A stretch of DNA of 64,000 nt from Nocardia terpenica. Its GTDB lineage: Bacteria; Actinomycetota; Actinomycetes; Mycobacteriales; Mycobacteriaceae. Positions 16,665 to 25,726 of this stretch are shown here, piece after piece. A program made the translations under genes and the position numbers. The notes beneath the pieces are model-generated. The model did not search any database, was not told the DNA's origin, and worked only from the letters and a program-made list of their open reading frames with translations. The stretch spans positions 248,001-312,000 of the forward strand of contig NZ_JABMCZ010000005.1 in the NCBI RefSeq assembly GCF_013186535.1. Direction: 5' to 3'. The first letter of the stretch is position 1, and every line of letters begins with the position of its first letter.

Positions 16665-17434
16665 GCTCTTTCCGTCTCGATCGGATAGCGCTTCAGATAG
16701 CGTGCGAGGTCAACCGGTGTCAGACCATAGTGCAGCCATGGAGTGTTGTCCCACGACATGCGGAAATACATCTCGAACGCAGTTCCATCGCTGGTATCGC
16801 GCACCCAGACCGTGTCCCGCGACTCGAGTCTCGTGGGGTAGGGAGTGTCCCACATTCCGTCGAAATCTGGATTTCGACGGAATGTGTTTTTCAACTCCTC
16901 GATACGCGTGTCGGTGACGAACCCGCTCAACTGGGCCCGGCAAGATCTCACAAGATGGTGGGTGTCCTCGTCCCATCGCACGAAGACATCCTTCGCCGCC
17001 CGGTGCAGAAGTTCGTACTCGACCGTACTGACGCCCGCCCCCAGGCCCGGGAAGAATCGGTCGAACGCTGCGTTCGTAGCAACGATTACGTGAAGCGCAC
17101 CATCCAGCCCCATGGGCGGCTCCATATAGCACGCCGGAAACGGGTTGGCATCCAACACGTTCAGTTCACGCAGTGTCGGACGACCCCGCCCGCCATCCGC
17201 ACTCCGCTCCATCTCACGCAGATAGGGGTCGACGAGCCACAGAAGCCGCTTCCGTTCCGACTCCGGGATATTCAGGATCGGCGCGAGGGTCAGTACCGTC
17301 TTTTTGGTCGCCTGCCTGTGCCCCGCTTCGATCTTCGACAGCAACGACGTGGACAAGTGAGCCTCCGCCGCCAAGCTGTCCAGATCCACCTTGGCTTCCT
17401 TCCGGTAACGCTGCAAGATCGCACCGACCGGCAT
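16661..17434 (-). CDS. XRE-family regulator with MmyB-like ligand-binding domain
   Basis: This transcription factor has 257 residues. An N-terminal XRE helix-turn-helix (LDSLAAEAHLSTSLLSKIEA) is followed by a MmyB-like ligand-binding domain. The latter includes NVLDANPFPACYMEPPMGL, NAAFDRFFPGL and a C-terminal tryptophan-rich segment. In this family the second domain binds small hydrophobic ligands. GGAG six to seven bases upstream supports ATG 17434, and an in-frame ATG at 17479 is a less likely start. It is convergent with the P450 and overlaps its end. Confidence 0.82.
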   Translation of the reverse strand: MPVGAILQRYRKEAKVDLDSLAAEAHLSTSLLSKIEAGHRQATKKTVLTLAPILNIPESERKRLLWLVDPYLREMERSADGGRGRPTLRELNVLDANPFPACYMEPPMGLDGALHVIVATNAAFDRFFPGLGAGVSTVEYELLHRAAKDVFVRWDEDTHHLVRSCRAQLSGFVTDTRIEELKNTFRRNPDFDGMWDTPYPTRLESRDTVWVRDTSDGTAFEMYFRMSWDNTPWLHYGLTPVDLARYLKRYPIETERA

Positions 17435-18898
17435 GTAGTCTCCGGAAAGACCTTGCCTCCCACCTGATCTCCTACCCATCCGCCCTCCCGGACAGTACTG
17501 CGAATACGCAATAAGCACCGGTGCGCACTCCATTGGCCGTGCGTACCAGCATCTTTCACTCACCGTCGCCAATGCTGTTGCAGAACACCAGCTTCGGTAA
17601 ACCATCGAAGCTACTTCGCCGACCTTCAACCGAACTCGACACCGGCGAAGCAAGGTTAGCAGCGCCCGCTGCCACCTTGTAAGCTGATGATTATACGACC
17701 AGGTGGAAGGGACACCATGGCCTTCGAAGCGACCAAGACCATGCTGATTGCCCCCCGATGAACACCTACCGATGTGGCTAGCGACCGGAACAGACAACGA
17801 TCGACCGGCAACACCGAACCCAGCGACCGGAACCTCCAAGCTCCTGCAGCTACGCACTACCTCATCGAGCGCGGTGCCAGATTCTTCGACTACTCCGCCG
17901 ACGGCAAGGCCTCGAGAGCTCCGACTCCAGGCTCCTGACGACGACATGGATCCAGCCTGACAACCGATACGAAGCCAATCGGAAACTATTGAATGGCGAC
18001 CACCATCTCTACGCCGCGCTGGACAACCGCCCGACAGGCGGATGATACCGGCTCGGCCTGAACCGTTTCCCAGGCCCTCCACAGGGGAGCCCGCAGCCCT
18101 CCGCACCTACCCACCGGACCCGAAGTTTCCTTGGCCAACTTAGGTTTCCGATCCGAAAAGACTCGCCGGACCCCGTTGACCAGGCCACGGTCTGCAGCGA
18201 GTGTTTGTGTCGTGGAATGTACCGCATTGCCTCAAGACGCTACGGTGCTGCACTAAAGACGGCCCTGACCTGCGGAAACGGGTGGTTTCAAATCCTCTAT
18301 GGGCCGCAGGTAGGGGTTGTGTGGCAGATTGACAGACACCGCCATGAAATCGTTGGTCAGCAAGGCAAAACAGGCGGACGGCAGTAGCAGCGAACATCGC
18401 GGTGCTGCTGCAGATGCTGGCCGACGCGGCCGGAACGATCGACTGGCATGTCAACGTGGACTCCATGATCACCCGGGCTCACCCCGTATGCTGCCGATGC
18501 CAACCACGACGCCGACCGGCAGGCCGAACCAACGGACGGCTGGGCGGGAAGCGAGCCGACTGATCACAGATCAGCGCACTCGCGGGCGGGCGGACCAGCA
18601 AGTTGAATCTGACTTGTGAGCAGGACTGCAGGATGTTTGTCGATGCCGGTCAGGCTGGTGACAGCCCACAATTCACCGTGGTGTTCGAAGTTCCCGCTTT
18701 CCTCGGAAGGCCCATCGAGGCTCAAGACGCATGTCCGACAAGCCAGTGATCGCACGTGCGCTCCGCAGGCAGCTGCTAGGGCGGATGAAGATACCCGGGG
18801 GGAATTGCCATGCGTTGGTCGGACCTCGTGCGATGATGTTCGGCTGCCCACACGAAGGGAGCCGCACAAGATGTGACAGTTCAAGGAAAGGCAAAGAC
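17435..18898. other. Long stretch without a recognisable gene
   Basis: About 1.46 kb in which no frame shows a domain, good codon usage and a ribosome binding site together. The composition is more AT-rich than the flanks. Short frames such as the one at 17717 (14 codons) have a passable start but no recognisable content. It probably holds decayed DNA plus the promoters of the two flanking genes. Confidence 0.4.
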
Positions 18899-20251
18899 GT
18901 GGAAGAGGAACAGGAAAACGTAGCGCAGGTAGGGAAATGGGTCGGAAGACTGGAGGAGTTTGTCGCCAGCCTCGACGACATCGAGGGTGACGGCCCGTTC
19001 GACTTCTGCGTGAACGCTGCGGACGCGTGGAAGGACGGTGTTTCGCCGGACACCGCACCGCCGCCGACCAGTCCGGCGATGGTGATAGTTATCGAGACAT
19101 TTCGTGCACTGGCCCAGGCGATGAACGCGGCGATGACGGATTATGCAAATACTCCCGATGCCAGGGATCGGATGACACGCGCCGCTACACAGGGTTCTCT
19201 TCAGAATGTTCTGGGCGGCATCGTGCGCGATGGTCACCGCTGGTTGTCCGAGGGAGTGCCCTCGGCGAACGAGATCCGACAGCGCATCGAGTCTGTGGGC
19301 GCCAGCTTCCGAGCAGCTCAAGAGGCTGCTCAACAGCAAATGGATCAAGACGCGGCCGACGACGCAGCTGCCGCCACCGACCCATACGGTGCCATCCTGG
19401 GCTACCGCGATCCCAGTATCGATGTAGCAATCATCTTCACGAAGGTGTGTTCGTTCACCGAAGACGAAAACAATCGTTACCGCGATGCGTACGACCGGCT
19501 TCGGCAGATGCTGGACAGTGAGCTATTGCAACACATCTCAGATGAAAGCAACAGATTCTGCGATGTGCTGATCGGTGTGACTACCGATCTACGAGACAGC
19601 CGGATCTCATTGGTCGATGAGGATGCCATCGACGAGCGACGGCGTAGGTTGCGTTCGGCATTGATCTCGTTCACGAGTGCACTGCACAGCCACAAGGATC
19701 AGTCGATTCGATCCGTACGTGACGCGTTCGGTCGACGGACTCCGCAAGAGCAAGCATTGCTGAACCTGTTTGACGACCTGCTGAGCACGTCGTTCGAGTA
19801 TCGCTGGTTGGTAAAGATGCGCGATGCGCTGTTGCACGGCGATATCAACGCTTTCAAGTACGACTTCACGGCACGTCTACACGGAGAACCTGCGGTGAAC
19901 GTGTACATGGACCGGGACTACATGCTCCACTTCACTAGGGAGGCTAGGGAGAGCTGGCTGAAGCGTCGTGAGCTAGAACAGATGACTTCCGATCCCAACG
20001 TGCTGGACATGATCAACGCCATCCGGCCGCTGATAGGCAAGCTGCAAGAGAAGCTCGATGCCATCCTGTACCCGAACACGGCCGATGATGCCGCCACGGT
20101 AAGGGAACTGATCGGCCGATTCGATGGCAGGCGCGGTTTGTATGCGCTGCAGACTGGTCCGGGCTTCACGCGTCGGATGCAAGTGCCTCCCTACATGCGT
20201 CTTGCGCCGCGCGTACTGGCCTTCGCGGACAACTACGACACCAGCAACTAG
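18899..20251 (+). CDS. Hypothetical HEPN-like protein
   Basis: This is a 450-residue soluble, mostly helical protein that I do not recognise as a whole. The segment MRDALLHGDINAF near residues 307-319 contains R-x4-H followed by glycine, the signature of HEPN RNase domains of toxins and phage-defence proteins. Long helices lie before it (DENNRYRDAYDRLRQMLDSE). GTG 18899 is preferred because AAGGAAAGG precedes it; an upstream in-frame start at 18731 lacks support. It is flanked by gene-free, lower-GC DNA with no obvious antitoxin. A defence or abortive-infection role is only inferred. Confidence 0.6.
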   Translation: MEEEQENVAQVGKWVGRLEEFVASLDDIEGDGPFDFCVNAADAWKDGVSPDTAPPPTSPAMVIVIETFRALAQAMNAAMTDYANTPDARDRMTRAATQGSLQNVLGGIVRDGHRWLSEGVPSANEIRQRIESVGASFRAAQEAAQQQMDQDAADDAAAATDPYGAILGYRDPSIDVAIIFTKVCSFTEDENNRYRDAYDRLRQMLDSELLQHISDESNRFCDVLIGVTTDLRDSRISLVDEDAIDERRRRLRSALISFTSALHSHKDQSIRSVRDAFGRRTPQEQALLNLFDDLLSTSFEYRWLVKMRDALLHGDINAFKYDFTARLHGEPAVNVYMDRDYMLHFTREARESWLKRRELEQMTSDPNVLDMINAIRPLIGKLQEKLDAILYPNTADDAATVRELIGRFDGRRGLYALQTGPGFTRRMQVPPYMRLAPRVLAFADNYDTSN

Positions 20252-20403
20252 CCTAATAGCGCCAGAACAGGTCATCGAGCTTTTCCAGAAGCCGCCTGGC
20301 CTCGGCAGGCGGGGGTTCGAAAGCCACACCATTCCCTCAGCCGGTGGCCCGGAGGTGACGCGATCACGACCTCGCGGTCCTGCACTCGGACCGACCCCGG
20401 AGC

Positions 20404-21795
20404 TCACGCAACCGCCGAAGGTTTGTGTTTCCCCCGGACCCCCTTCATGATGGCGCCTCGCACCGAAGATAGTTGGTGGGCCGCTGTTTTCAGCGTTTCG
20501 AGGGGCAGGGAGTAAGGGAGGCGGAGGTGGCGTTCGAAGGCGCCGCCTACGCCGAAGCGGGGGCCCGCGGCGAGGGTGAGGCCGTGGTCGGGGGCCAGGG
20601 CTGCCAGGCGGGAGCTGATCGTGGTGTCGAGGGTGATCCAGAAGGACAGGCCGCCCGGGGGGATGGGGACCGTCCATTCCGGGAGGTGGTGGGCGAGAGC
20701 GGTGTGCAGGGTTCGGCGTTGGGTGCGGAGTTGGTCGAGTTGGGTGGGGAGGTAGGTGTCGAGGCTGTCGAGGAGGAGGGCGGCGGCCAGTTGTTCCAGG
20801 ACGGGGGTGCCGAGGTCGGTGCCGGGGCGGGCCTGGGTCAGGCGGTTCAGGAGGGCGGGTGTGGCGCGGATCCATCCGATGCGCAGCCCGCCCCAGATGC
20901 TCTTGGCGGTGGAGCCGATGCTGATCGTGGCGGGGTGGTGGGCGGCGAACGGGGGCGGCGGGGCGACGTCGAGGGCGAGGTCGGCCAGTGTTTCGTCGAC
21001 GACGACCGGGCAGTCCAGTCTGATGCGGCGGCGGATGTCGGCGGGCATGCACAATCCGGTGGGGTTGTGGAAGTCGGGAATCAGGTAGGCCAGCTTCGCA
21101 TTCCGGCTCGCCGCGCGCAGCTGTTCCACGTTCCACCCGTCGGGTTCCAGCGCTACCGGGACCAGGCGGCTGCCGACGTCGGTGAGGGCCTTGATCGCAT
21201 GCGGGTAGGTGGGGTGCTCGATGACGACGCGGTCGCCGGGGGTGAGCAGGGTGCGGGCGATCAGGGCCACCGCGTGCTGCGCGCCGTTGGTGACGAGGAT
21301 CTGCTCCGGCCGAGTCGCCAGACCCCGCCTGCCGTACCAGCGGGCCACGGCTTCCCGGAGTTCGGCGACGCCGTCACGCTCGTATCCGCGGCGACCGAAA
21401 TGACGCGGAAGTTGTTCCAGCGCTTGGGTGAAAGCACGGTGCAGTATCACTCCGGGCGCGGCCGGGGCGGCGAAGGACAGATCGATGGTCGACGACAGCG
21501 GCGCGGTCGGCACGCCCGGGGTGCCTTCATCGGGCAGGCGAACCACGGCCCGCGATCGCGGGTGCGTGCCCAGATAACCCGCGTCGGCCAGCGCCCGGTA
21601 TGCCGTGCCGACGGTGGTGCGGCTGACTCCCAGCGTGAGCGCCAGGTCCCGCTCGCTCGGCAGGGCCGCACCCAGCGCCAGCCGCCCGTCCAACACCAGC
21701 AGCCGCAACCTGTCCGACAGGCGTTGATGCGCCGGTCCCGGACCGTCGTGCCATGCCCCCAGCATCCGTGCCACCGCGTGCGAACCGATCTTCAT
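20404..21795 (-). CDS. MocR-type GntR/aminotransferase regulator
   Basis: This 463-residue regulator fuses an N-terminal GntR winged helix (LPSERDLALTLGVSRTTVGTAY, residues about 43-65) to a class I aminotransferase fold. The PLP lysine is in GSTAKSIWGGLRIGW. It diverges from a YczE-type membrane gene, an arrangement known for the YczR/YczE pair. It probably controls that gene and itself in response to PLP or an amino compound. The ATG start at 21795 gives a normal length. Confidence 0.9.
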   Translation of the reverse strand: MKIGSHAVARMLGAWHDGPGPAHQRLSDRLRLLVLDGRLALGAALPSERDLALTLGVSRTTVGTAYRALADAGYLGTHPRSRAVVRLPDEGTPGVPTAPLSSTIDLSFAAPAAPGVILHRAFTQALEQLPRHFGRRGYERDGVAELREAVARWYGRRGLATRPEQILVTNGAQHAVALIARTLLTPGDRVVIEHPTYPHAIKALTDVGSRLVPVALEPDGWNVEQLRAASRNAKLAYLIPDFHNPTGLCMPADIRRRIRLDCPVVVDETLADLALDVAPPPPFAAHHPATISIGSTAKSIWGGLRIGWIRATPALLNRLTQARPGTDLGTPVLEQLAAALLLDSLDTYLPTQLDQLRTQRRTLHTALAHHLPEWTVPIPPGGLSFWITLDTTISSRLAALAPDHGLTLAAGPRFGVGGAFERHLRLPYSLPLETLKTAAHQLSSVRGAIMKGVRGKHKPSAVA

Positions 21796-21798
21796 CGA

Positions 21799-21843
21799 AC
21801 CAGTATCGCCAATCTGGCTATGGAATCACAGACCAGAATTCCC
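21799..21843. promoter_or_regulatory. Candidate MocR operator: direct repeat
   Basis: The 61-bp gap between mocR and the divergent gene contains ACCAGTATCGCC (21799-21810) and ACCAGAATTCCC (21832-21843), a direct repeat 33 bases apart. MocR regulators typically bind direct repeats in such gaps. The match is imperfect, so this is a candidate only. Confidence 0.4.
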
Positions 21844-21856
21844 GGAGGGTGGGCCG

Positions 21857-22522
21857 ATGACCCCTCGCTTCGTCCTCCGCCGCCGCAACGCCGTCGAGCA
21901 ACTGCGCGCCGGGCGGAAGCTGCGCCGATTCCCGCAGCTACTGGTCGGCCTGCTCGGTTACGGCGCCTCGGTGATGGTGCTGGTGAGCTCGGGGCTCGGC
22001 GCGGCCAGCTGGAGCGTGCTCACCGAGGGAGTGTCGAGATCGATCGGGATCTCCTTCGGCACGGCGACCAACCTCATCGCGGTGGCCGTGCTCCTGGCCT
22101 GGTTCCCGATGCGGGAATTACCGGGCGTGGGAACGCTTCTCAATGTGGTGCTGGTCGGGGTGGCCGCCGATGCGACGGCGTCGATCGTTCCCCGGCCGAC
22201 CGGCCTCGTGGCGCAGGCGATGTATCTGATCCTCGGCATCATCGGGCTCGCCTTCTTCGACGCGGTCTACCTGGGCGCGCAGTTCGGCGCCGGGCCCCGC
22301 GACGGCCTGATGACCGGCCTGGTCCGGCTCACCCGGCGCCCGATTGCGGTGGTACGCACCGGCATCGAGGTCGCCGTCGCCGTCACCGGCTGGCTGCTCG
22401 GCGGCGCCGTCGGCATCGGGACCGTGCTCATCGCGCTCACCATGGGCCCGCTCGTCGGCTACTTCCTGCCGCGGGTCGCCGTCGACATCCCCGAGGAGCA
22501 GCCGCCCGCCACAGTGCCGTAG
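21857..22522 (+). CDS. YczE/YitT-family membrane protein
   Basis: This integral membrane protein has 221 residues and about five helices (LLVGLLGYGASVMVLVSSGL, TNLIAVAVLLAWFPM, AMYLILGIIGLAFFDAVYLG, AVAVTGWLLGGAVGIGTVLI). The conserved loop GAGPRDGLMTGL is characteristic of the YczE family. Function is unknown, though it is regularly encoded beside MocR regulators. GGAGGG lies 8 bases before ATG 21857. Confidence 0.85.
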   Translation: MTPRFVLRRRNAVEQLRAGRKLRRFPQLLVGLLGYGASVMVLVSSGLGAASWSVLTEGVSRSIGISFGTATNLIAVAVLLAWFPMRELPGVGTLLNVVLVGVAADATASIVPRPTGLVAQAMYLILGIIGLAFFDAVYLGAQFGAGPRDGLMTGLVRLTRRPIAVVRTGIEVAVAVTGWLLGGAVGIGTVLIALTMGPLVGYFLPRVAVDIPEEQPPATVP

Positions 22523-22637
22523 CCGAAAGTTGCCGACGCATCATCCTCGCGGCGTATTTGTCGGAATCAGGGTGTTCGGCGCTATTGCCGATCGGTAGCT
22601 TGGGCGGCGATCCAGTCCGGCTCGGCGAGAGGTGACA

Positions 22638-23882
22638 ATGAGCGACTCCATGGCCCCGTCGCGGGTCGTCGGCCTGGACGCGGCGCGCGGCCTGGCGGTT
22701 CTGGGCATGTTCGCGGTGCATGTCGGACCTCATCCCGGGGAGCCGGGCGCGGGGTGGCTGGAGATTTTCTCGGGCCGGTCCTCGGCGCTGTTCGCGGTGC
22801 TCGCGGGTGTTTCGCTGGCGCTGCTGTCGGGCGGTGAGCGGATGCCCGCGGGCCGGGCGGGGCGCAGGGTGCTGGTTCGGATCGCCGCGCGGGCGGTCGT
22901 CATCGCGCTGATCGGTCTGGCCCTCGTGCAACTGCGCACACCGGTGATGGTGATTCTGTTCTACTACGGCGTCTTCTTCCTACTCTGCTTGCCGCTGTTG
23001 CGATTACGCCCGCGGACCCTGGCCCTGATCGCGTTCGCCTGGGCGATCGCCGGTCCGATCGTCTCCTTCCTGATCCGAGAACGATTGGCACAGAACAGCT
23101 TCGGTGGCAGCCCGGCGTTCGCGATGTTCGGGTCGTGGTCCGGTGTGCGCGAGGCATCGGAGATGACACTGCTCACCGGCGCCTACCCGGTGCTGACCTG
23201 GATGCCGTTCCTGCTGGCCGGACTCGCCCTGGGCCGCACCGGTATCCGCTCGATGCGCCCGGCGCTGCCCCTGGGCATCGGCGCCGCGCTCATCGCCCTC
23301 GGCTACGGTGGTTCCTGGCTGGCCCAGCATCGGCTGGGCGGGCGTCGGCACCTGCTGGACATGCTCACCGCGATGCTCGCCGAGTCCGGCACCCCGTTCG
23401 ATGCCGGGAAACTCCTCGACGCGGGCGGCGGGTTCGGCGCGGTGCCGACGACCAGTTGGTGGTGGCTGACGGTCGCGAGCCCGCACTCCGGGACACCGTT
23501 CGACGTCCTCGGCGCGACCGGCGTCGCCTTCGCGGTACTCGGTGCGCTGCTGGCCGTGACCGCCCGCCTGCACGCCCCGCTGTACCCGCTCATCGCCGCC
23601 GGTTCCTGCGCCCTCAGCCTGTACGTCCTGCAGATCATCGCGATCCACCTGCTGATGCCCGTCCCCGACGACCCCGACGCCCCGCTCCCCGACAGCGGGC
23701 TGCATCAGCCGTCGTGGCAGCTACTCACCCTGTTCGTCGCGGGCTCGCTGCTGCTGGCGACCCTCTGGCGCAGCCTGTTTCGCCGCGGCCCGATCGAATG
23801 GGCACTGCACGAACTCACCCTCCGATTCACCACCCTGCTGCTACCGAGCCGACGGCCGAGCTCGAATTACAGTGGGACATAA
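22638..23882 (+). CDS. DUF418-type membrane protein
   Basis: This polytopic membrane protein of about 414 residues has the acyltransferase-like N-terminus of DUF1624/DUF418 proteins (RVVGLDAARGLAVLGMFAVH). A C-terminal DUF418-like block follows (SCALSLYVLQIIAIHLL and FVAGSLLLATLWRSLFRRGPIEW). The family is thought to include membrane-bound acyl transfer or transport proteins, but the activity is unassigned. ATG 22638 is preferred over GTG 22632 because GAGAGG then has proper spacing. The next gene begins at its end. Confidence 0.82.
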   Translation: MSDSMAPSRVVGLDAARGLAVLGMFAVHVGPHPGEPGAGWLEIFSGRSSALFAVLAGVSLALLSGGERMPAGRAGRRVLVRIAARAVVIALIGLALVQLRTPVMVILFYYGVFFLLCLPLLRLRPRTLALIAFAWAIAGPIVSFLIRERLAQNSFGGSPAFAMFGSWSGVREASEMTLLTGAYPVLTWMPFLLAGLALGRTGIRSMRPALPLGIGAALIALGYGGSWLAQHRLGGRRHLLDMLTAMLAESGTPFDAGKLLDAGGGFGAVPTTSWWWLTVASPHSGTPFDVLGATGVAFAVLGALLAVTARLHAPLYPLIAAGSCALSLYVLQIIAIHLLMPVPDDPDAPLPDSGLHQPSWQLLTLFVAGSLLLATLWRSLFRRGPIEWALHELTLRFTTLLLPSRRPSSNYSGT

Positions 23883-23910
23883 CGGAACTACACGTAAGGG
23901 GACTGAACAG

Positions 23911-25287
23911 TTGACCAGCGGTAGCCACGCGACCGACCCGCGGCACTCACCGGTATCGATGGCCGATCAGCGGGTCGGGGTGAACGACGCGGTCGCCGCG
24001 GCGGTGACCCGATGGGTGGGATCGATGCCCGCGCTGTATGCGGTGCTGGTGGTGTTCGGCGCGTATATGACGCTGGCGACCTGGTGGGGGCCGCTGCATC
24101 GGCTCGACCCGTACCCGTTCCCGTTCCTGCTGTTCGTCAACAATATCGCGCAGCTGGTGTTGTGCCTGATCATCCTGGTCGGGCAGCGGGTGTTGAGCGC
24201 GGCGGCCGACCGGCGCGCGGTGCAGACCTACGAGAACACCGAGTCGATCTTCACGCTGGTGGCCGATCTGCAGTCGCACCTGGATCGGCAGGATCGGGCG
24301 CTGAGCCGGGGGCTGAGCCTGCTGGAGTCGAGCCCGCACCCGTGGATCGAGCAGCATCACGTGCGGCATCCGCCGCAGGCCCGCGATCAGGTGGTGACCC
24401 GCAACGACCGGATCGCGGCGTGGCTCACCGAGCGGGTGGGCAGCGTGTGGGCGTTCTATCTGGCCGCCGGGACGCAGGTGCTGTGGATCCTGCTGGCGGT
24501 GGCCGGGGTTCAGCGGTTCGACCCGTACCCGTTCCTGTTCATGACGTTCCTGTCGACCCTGGCGCAGCTGCTGTTCATGATCGTGATCATGGTGGGTCAG
24601 GATGTCCTCGGCCGGGCCGGTGATCGCCGCTCCGAGCAGACCTTCCTCGACGCCGAGGCGATCCTGCACGAGTGCCGGCAGATGAAGGCCCGCCTGACCG
24701 CGCAGGATCGGGTCATCGACAGCCTCACCGGCTACATCACCGCCCGGGTCACCGATCAGCTGGCGCAGGCGGTGCACGACACCAGCGAGCGGGTGGCGCA
24801 TCAGGCCCGGGTGCACGAGGCCATGACCACCGGCGAGGCTCCCGCCGATGCCCACGTGCTGCGCCGCTGGGAGGAGTTGCCCGACACCGAACGCGAGCGG
24901 GATCGGGTGCAGGCCCGGCGCATCGGGGAGAACCTGGCCACGATCGGATGCTTCATGGTGCCCGCCGGTGACCCGGAGCTCGAGGTCACCTTCGACGACG
25001 ACGAGGTGCGGTTGCTGGCCCGGCTGGAATACGACCGGTGGATGGAGGAGCGGATCGCGACCCGCGCGGCGAATCTCGCCGCCTCCCACGACGCCGACGA
25101 CGCGCTGCCCCTGCCGTGGGACGAGTTGCCCGACGCCGCGCGCGTGCGGCATCTGCAGGCCGCGCGCCGCATCCCGATCATGGTGTCGCGGGCGGGATTT
25201 CAGGTCCTGCGCGGCAGGCCGCGCCGCCCGGCCCAGCGGAGAACCCAGGCGGCTGCGTCGATCACCGTCCGGTCCGGCTGTCGCTGA
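23911..25287 (+). CDS. Tandem DUF1003 membrane protein with C-terminal RyR domain
   Basis: The protein has about 458 residues. Two copies of the DUF1003 module are visible. Each has a VG...WAFY/PALY start, two helices and the loop D-P-Y-P-F (LDPYPFPFLLFVNNIAQL and FDPYPFLFMTFLSTLAQL), then VGQ-VL. The C-terminal third (WEELPDTERERDRVQARRI, LEYDRWMEERIA, WDELPDAARVRHLQAARRIP) matches the RyR domain found in some bacterial signalling and conflict proteins. TTG 23911 has AAGGGG upstream; GTG 23872 is the alternative. The double DUF1003 plus RyR arrangement is unusual. Confidence 0.75.
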   Translation: MTSGSHATDPRHSPVSMADQRVGVNDAVAAAVTRWVGSMPALYAVLVVFGAYMTLATWWGPLHRLDPYPFPFLLFVNNIAQLVLCLIILVGQRVLSAAADRRAVQTYENTESIFTLVADLQSHLDRQDRALSRGLSLLESSPHPWIEQHHVRHPPQARDQVVTRNDRIAAWLTERVGSVWAFYLAAGTQVLWILLAVAGVQRFDPYPFLFMTFLSTLAQLLFMIVIMVGQDVLGRAGDRRSEQTFLDAEAILHECRQMKARLTAQDRVIDSLTGYITARVTDQLAQAVHDTSERVAHQARVHEAMTTGEAPADAHVLRRWEELPDTERERDRVQARRIGENLATIGCFMVPAGDPELEVTFDDDEVRLLARLEYDRWMEERIATRAANLAASHDADDALPLPWDELPDAARVRHLQAARRIPIMVSRAGFQVLRGRPRRPAQRRTQAAASITVRSGCR

Positions 25288-25522
25288 AGGTCCGCGAGAT
25301 CGCGGACATGGCGGTGCTCGAATCCCGCACCAGCACGGCCAGGTCGTCGATCAGGCCGGGCCATTCCTCCTCGCCGGTGTCCGGGGATCGACCGCGTGCC
25401 CGGCGCAGGCGCAGATCGATACCGAACAGATCCCGCACCAACCGGTCGCACGAGTCGATGAACACCTCGATCTCCGGGCCCGACCGGCTCTCCGCGTCGG
25501 GTACCTGTTCGTCCCCGGCCAT
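25262..25522 (-). CDS. Small hypothetical protein
   Basis: The gene encodes an 86-residue acidic protein (EIEVFIDSCDRLVRDLFGID, then EEWPGLIDDLAVLVRDSSTA). No family is recognised; the pattern suggests two amphipathic helices. It is convergent with the DUF1003-RyR gene and overlaps its 3' end by 26 bases. Support comes from reasonable codon usage and the lack of any plus-strand alternative after 25287. Confidence 0.45.
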   Translation of the reverse strand: MAGDEQVPDAESRSGPEIEVFIDSCDRLVRDLFGIDLRLRRARGRSPDTGEEEWPGLIDDLAVLVRDSSTAMSAISRTFSDSRTGR

Positions 25523-25726
25523 CGGCGATCACGCCCCTCCGAGACATCCCCCGCCCGGGGCCGGTATACCCGGCCGTTGTTTCCGGAAACGTTTGGCGTC
25601 CAGGGTCAACGGCGCGTGCCCTACGCCGACGAAATCATCGAGTTGACAACGAACAGTACCGACTGGTTGTGATCGACTATGGTACAGCGGTAGCAAGCTC
25701 CCGCGGACGAGTCGAGGCGAACGCTG

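Noticed and set aside
20290..20330. tRNA gene or tRNA-derived attachment site (GGTTCGAAA resembles a T loop)
   Set aside because: The flanking bases do not form a 5-bp T stem, and no acceptor, D or anticodon arm can be drawn.
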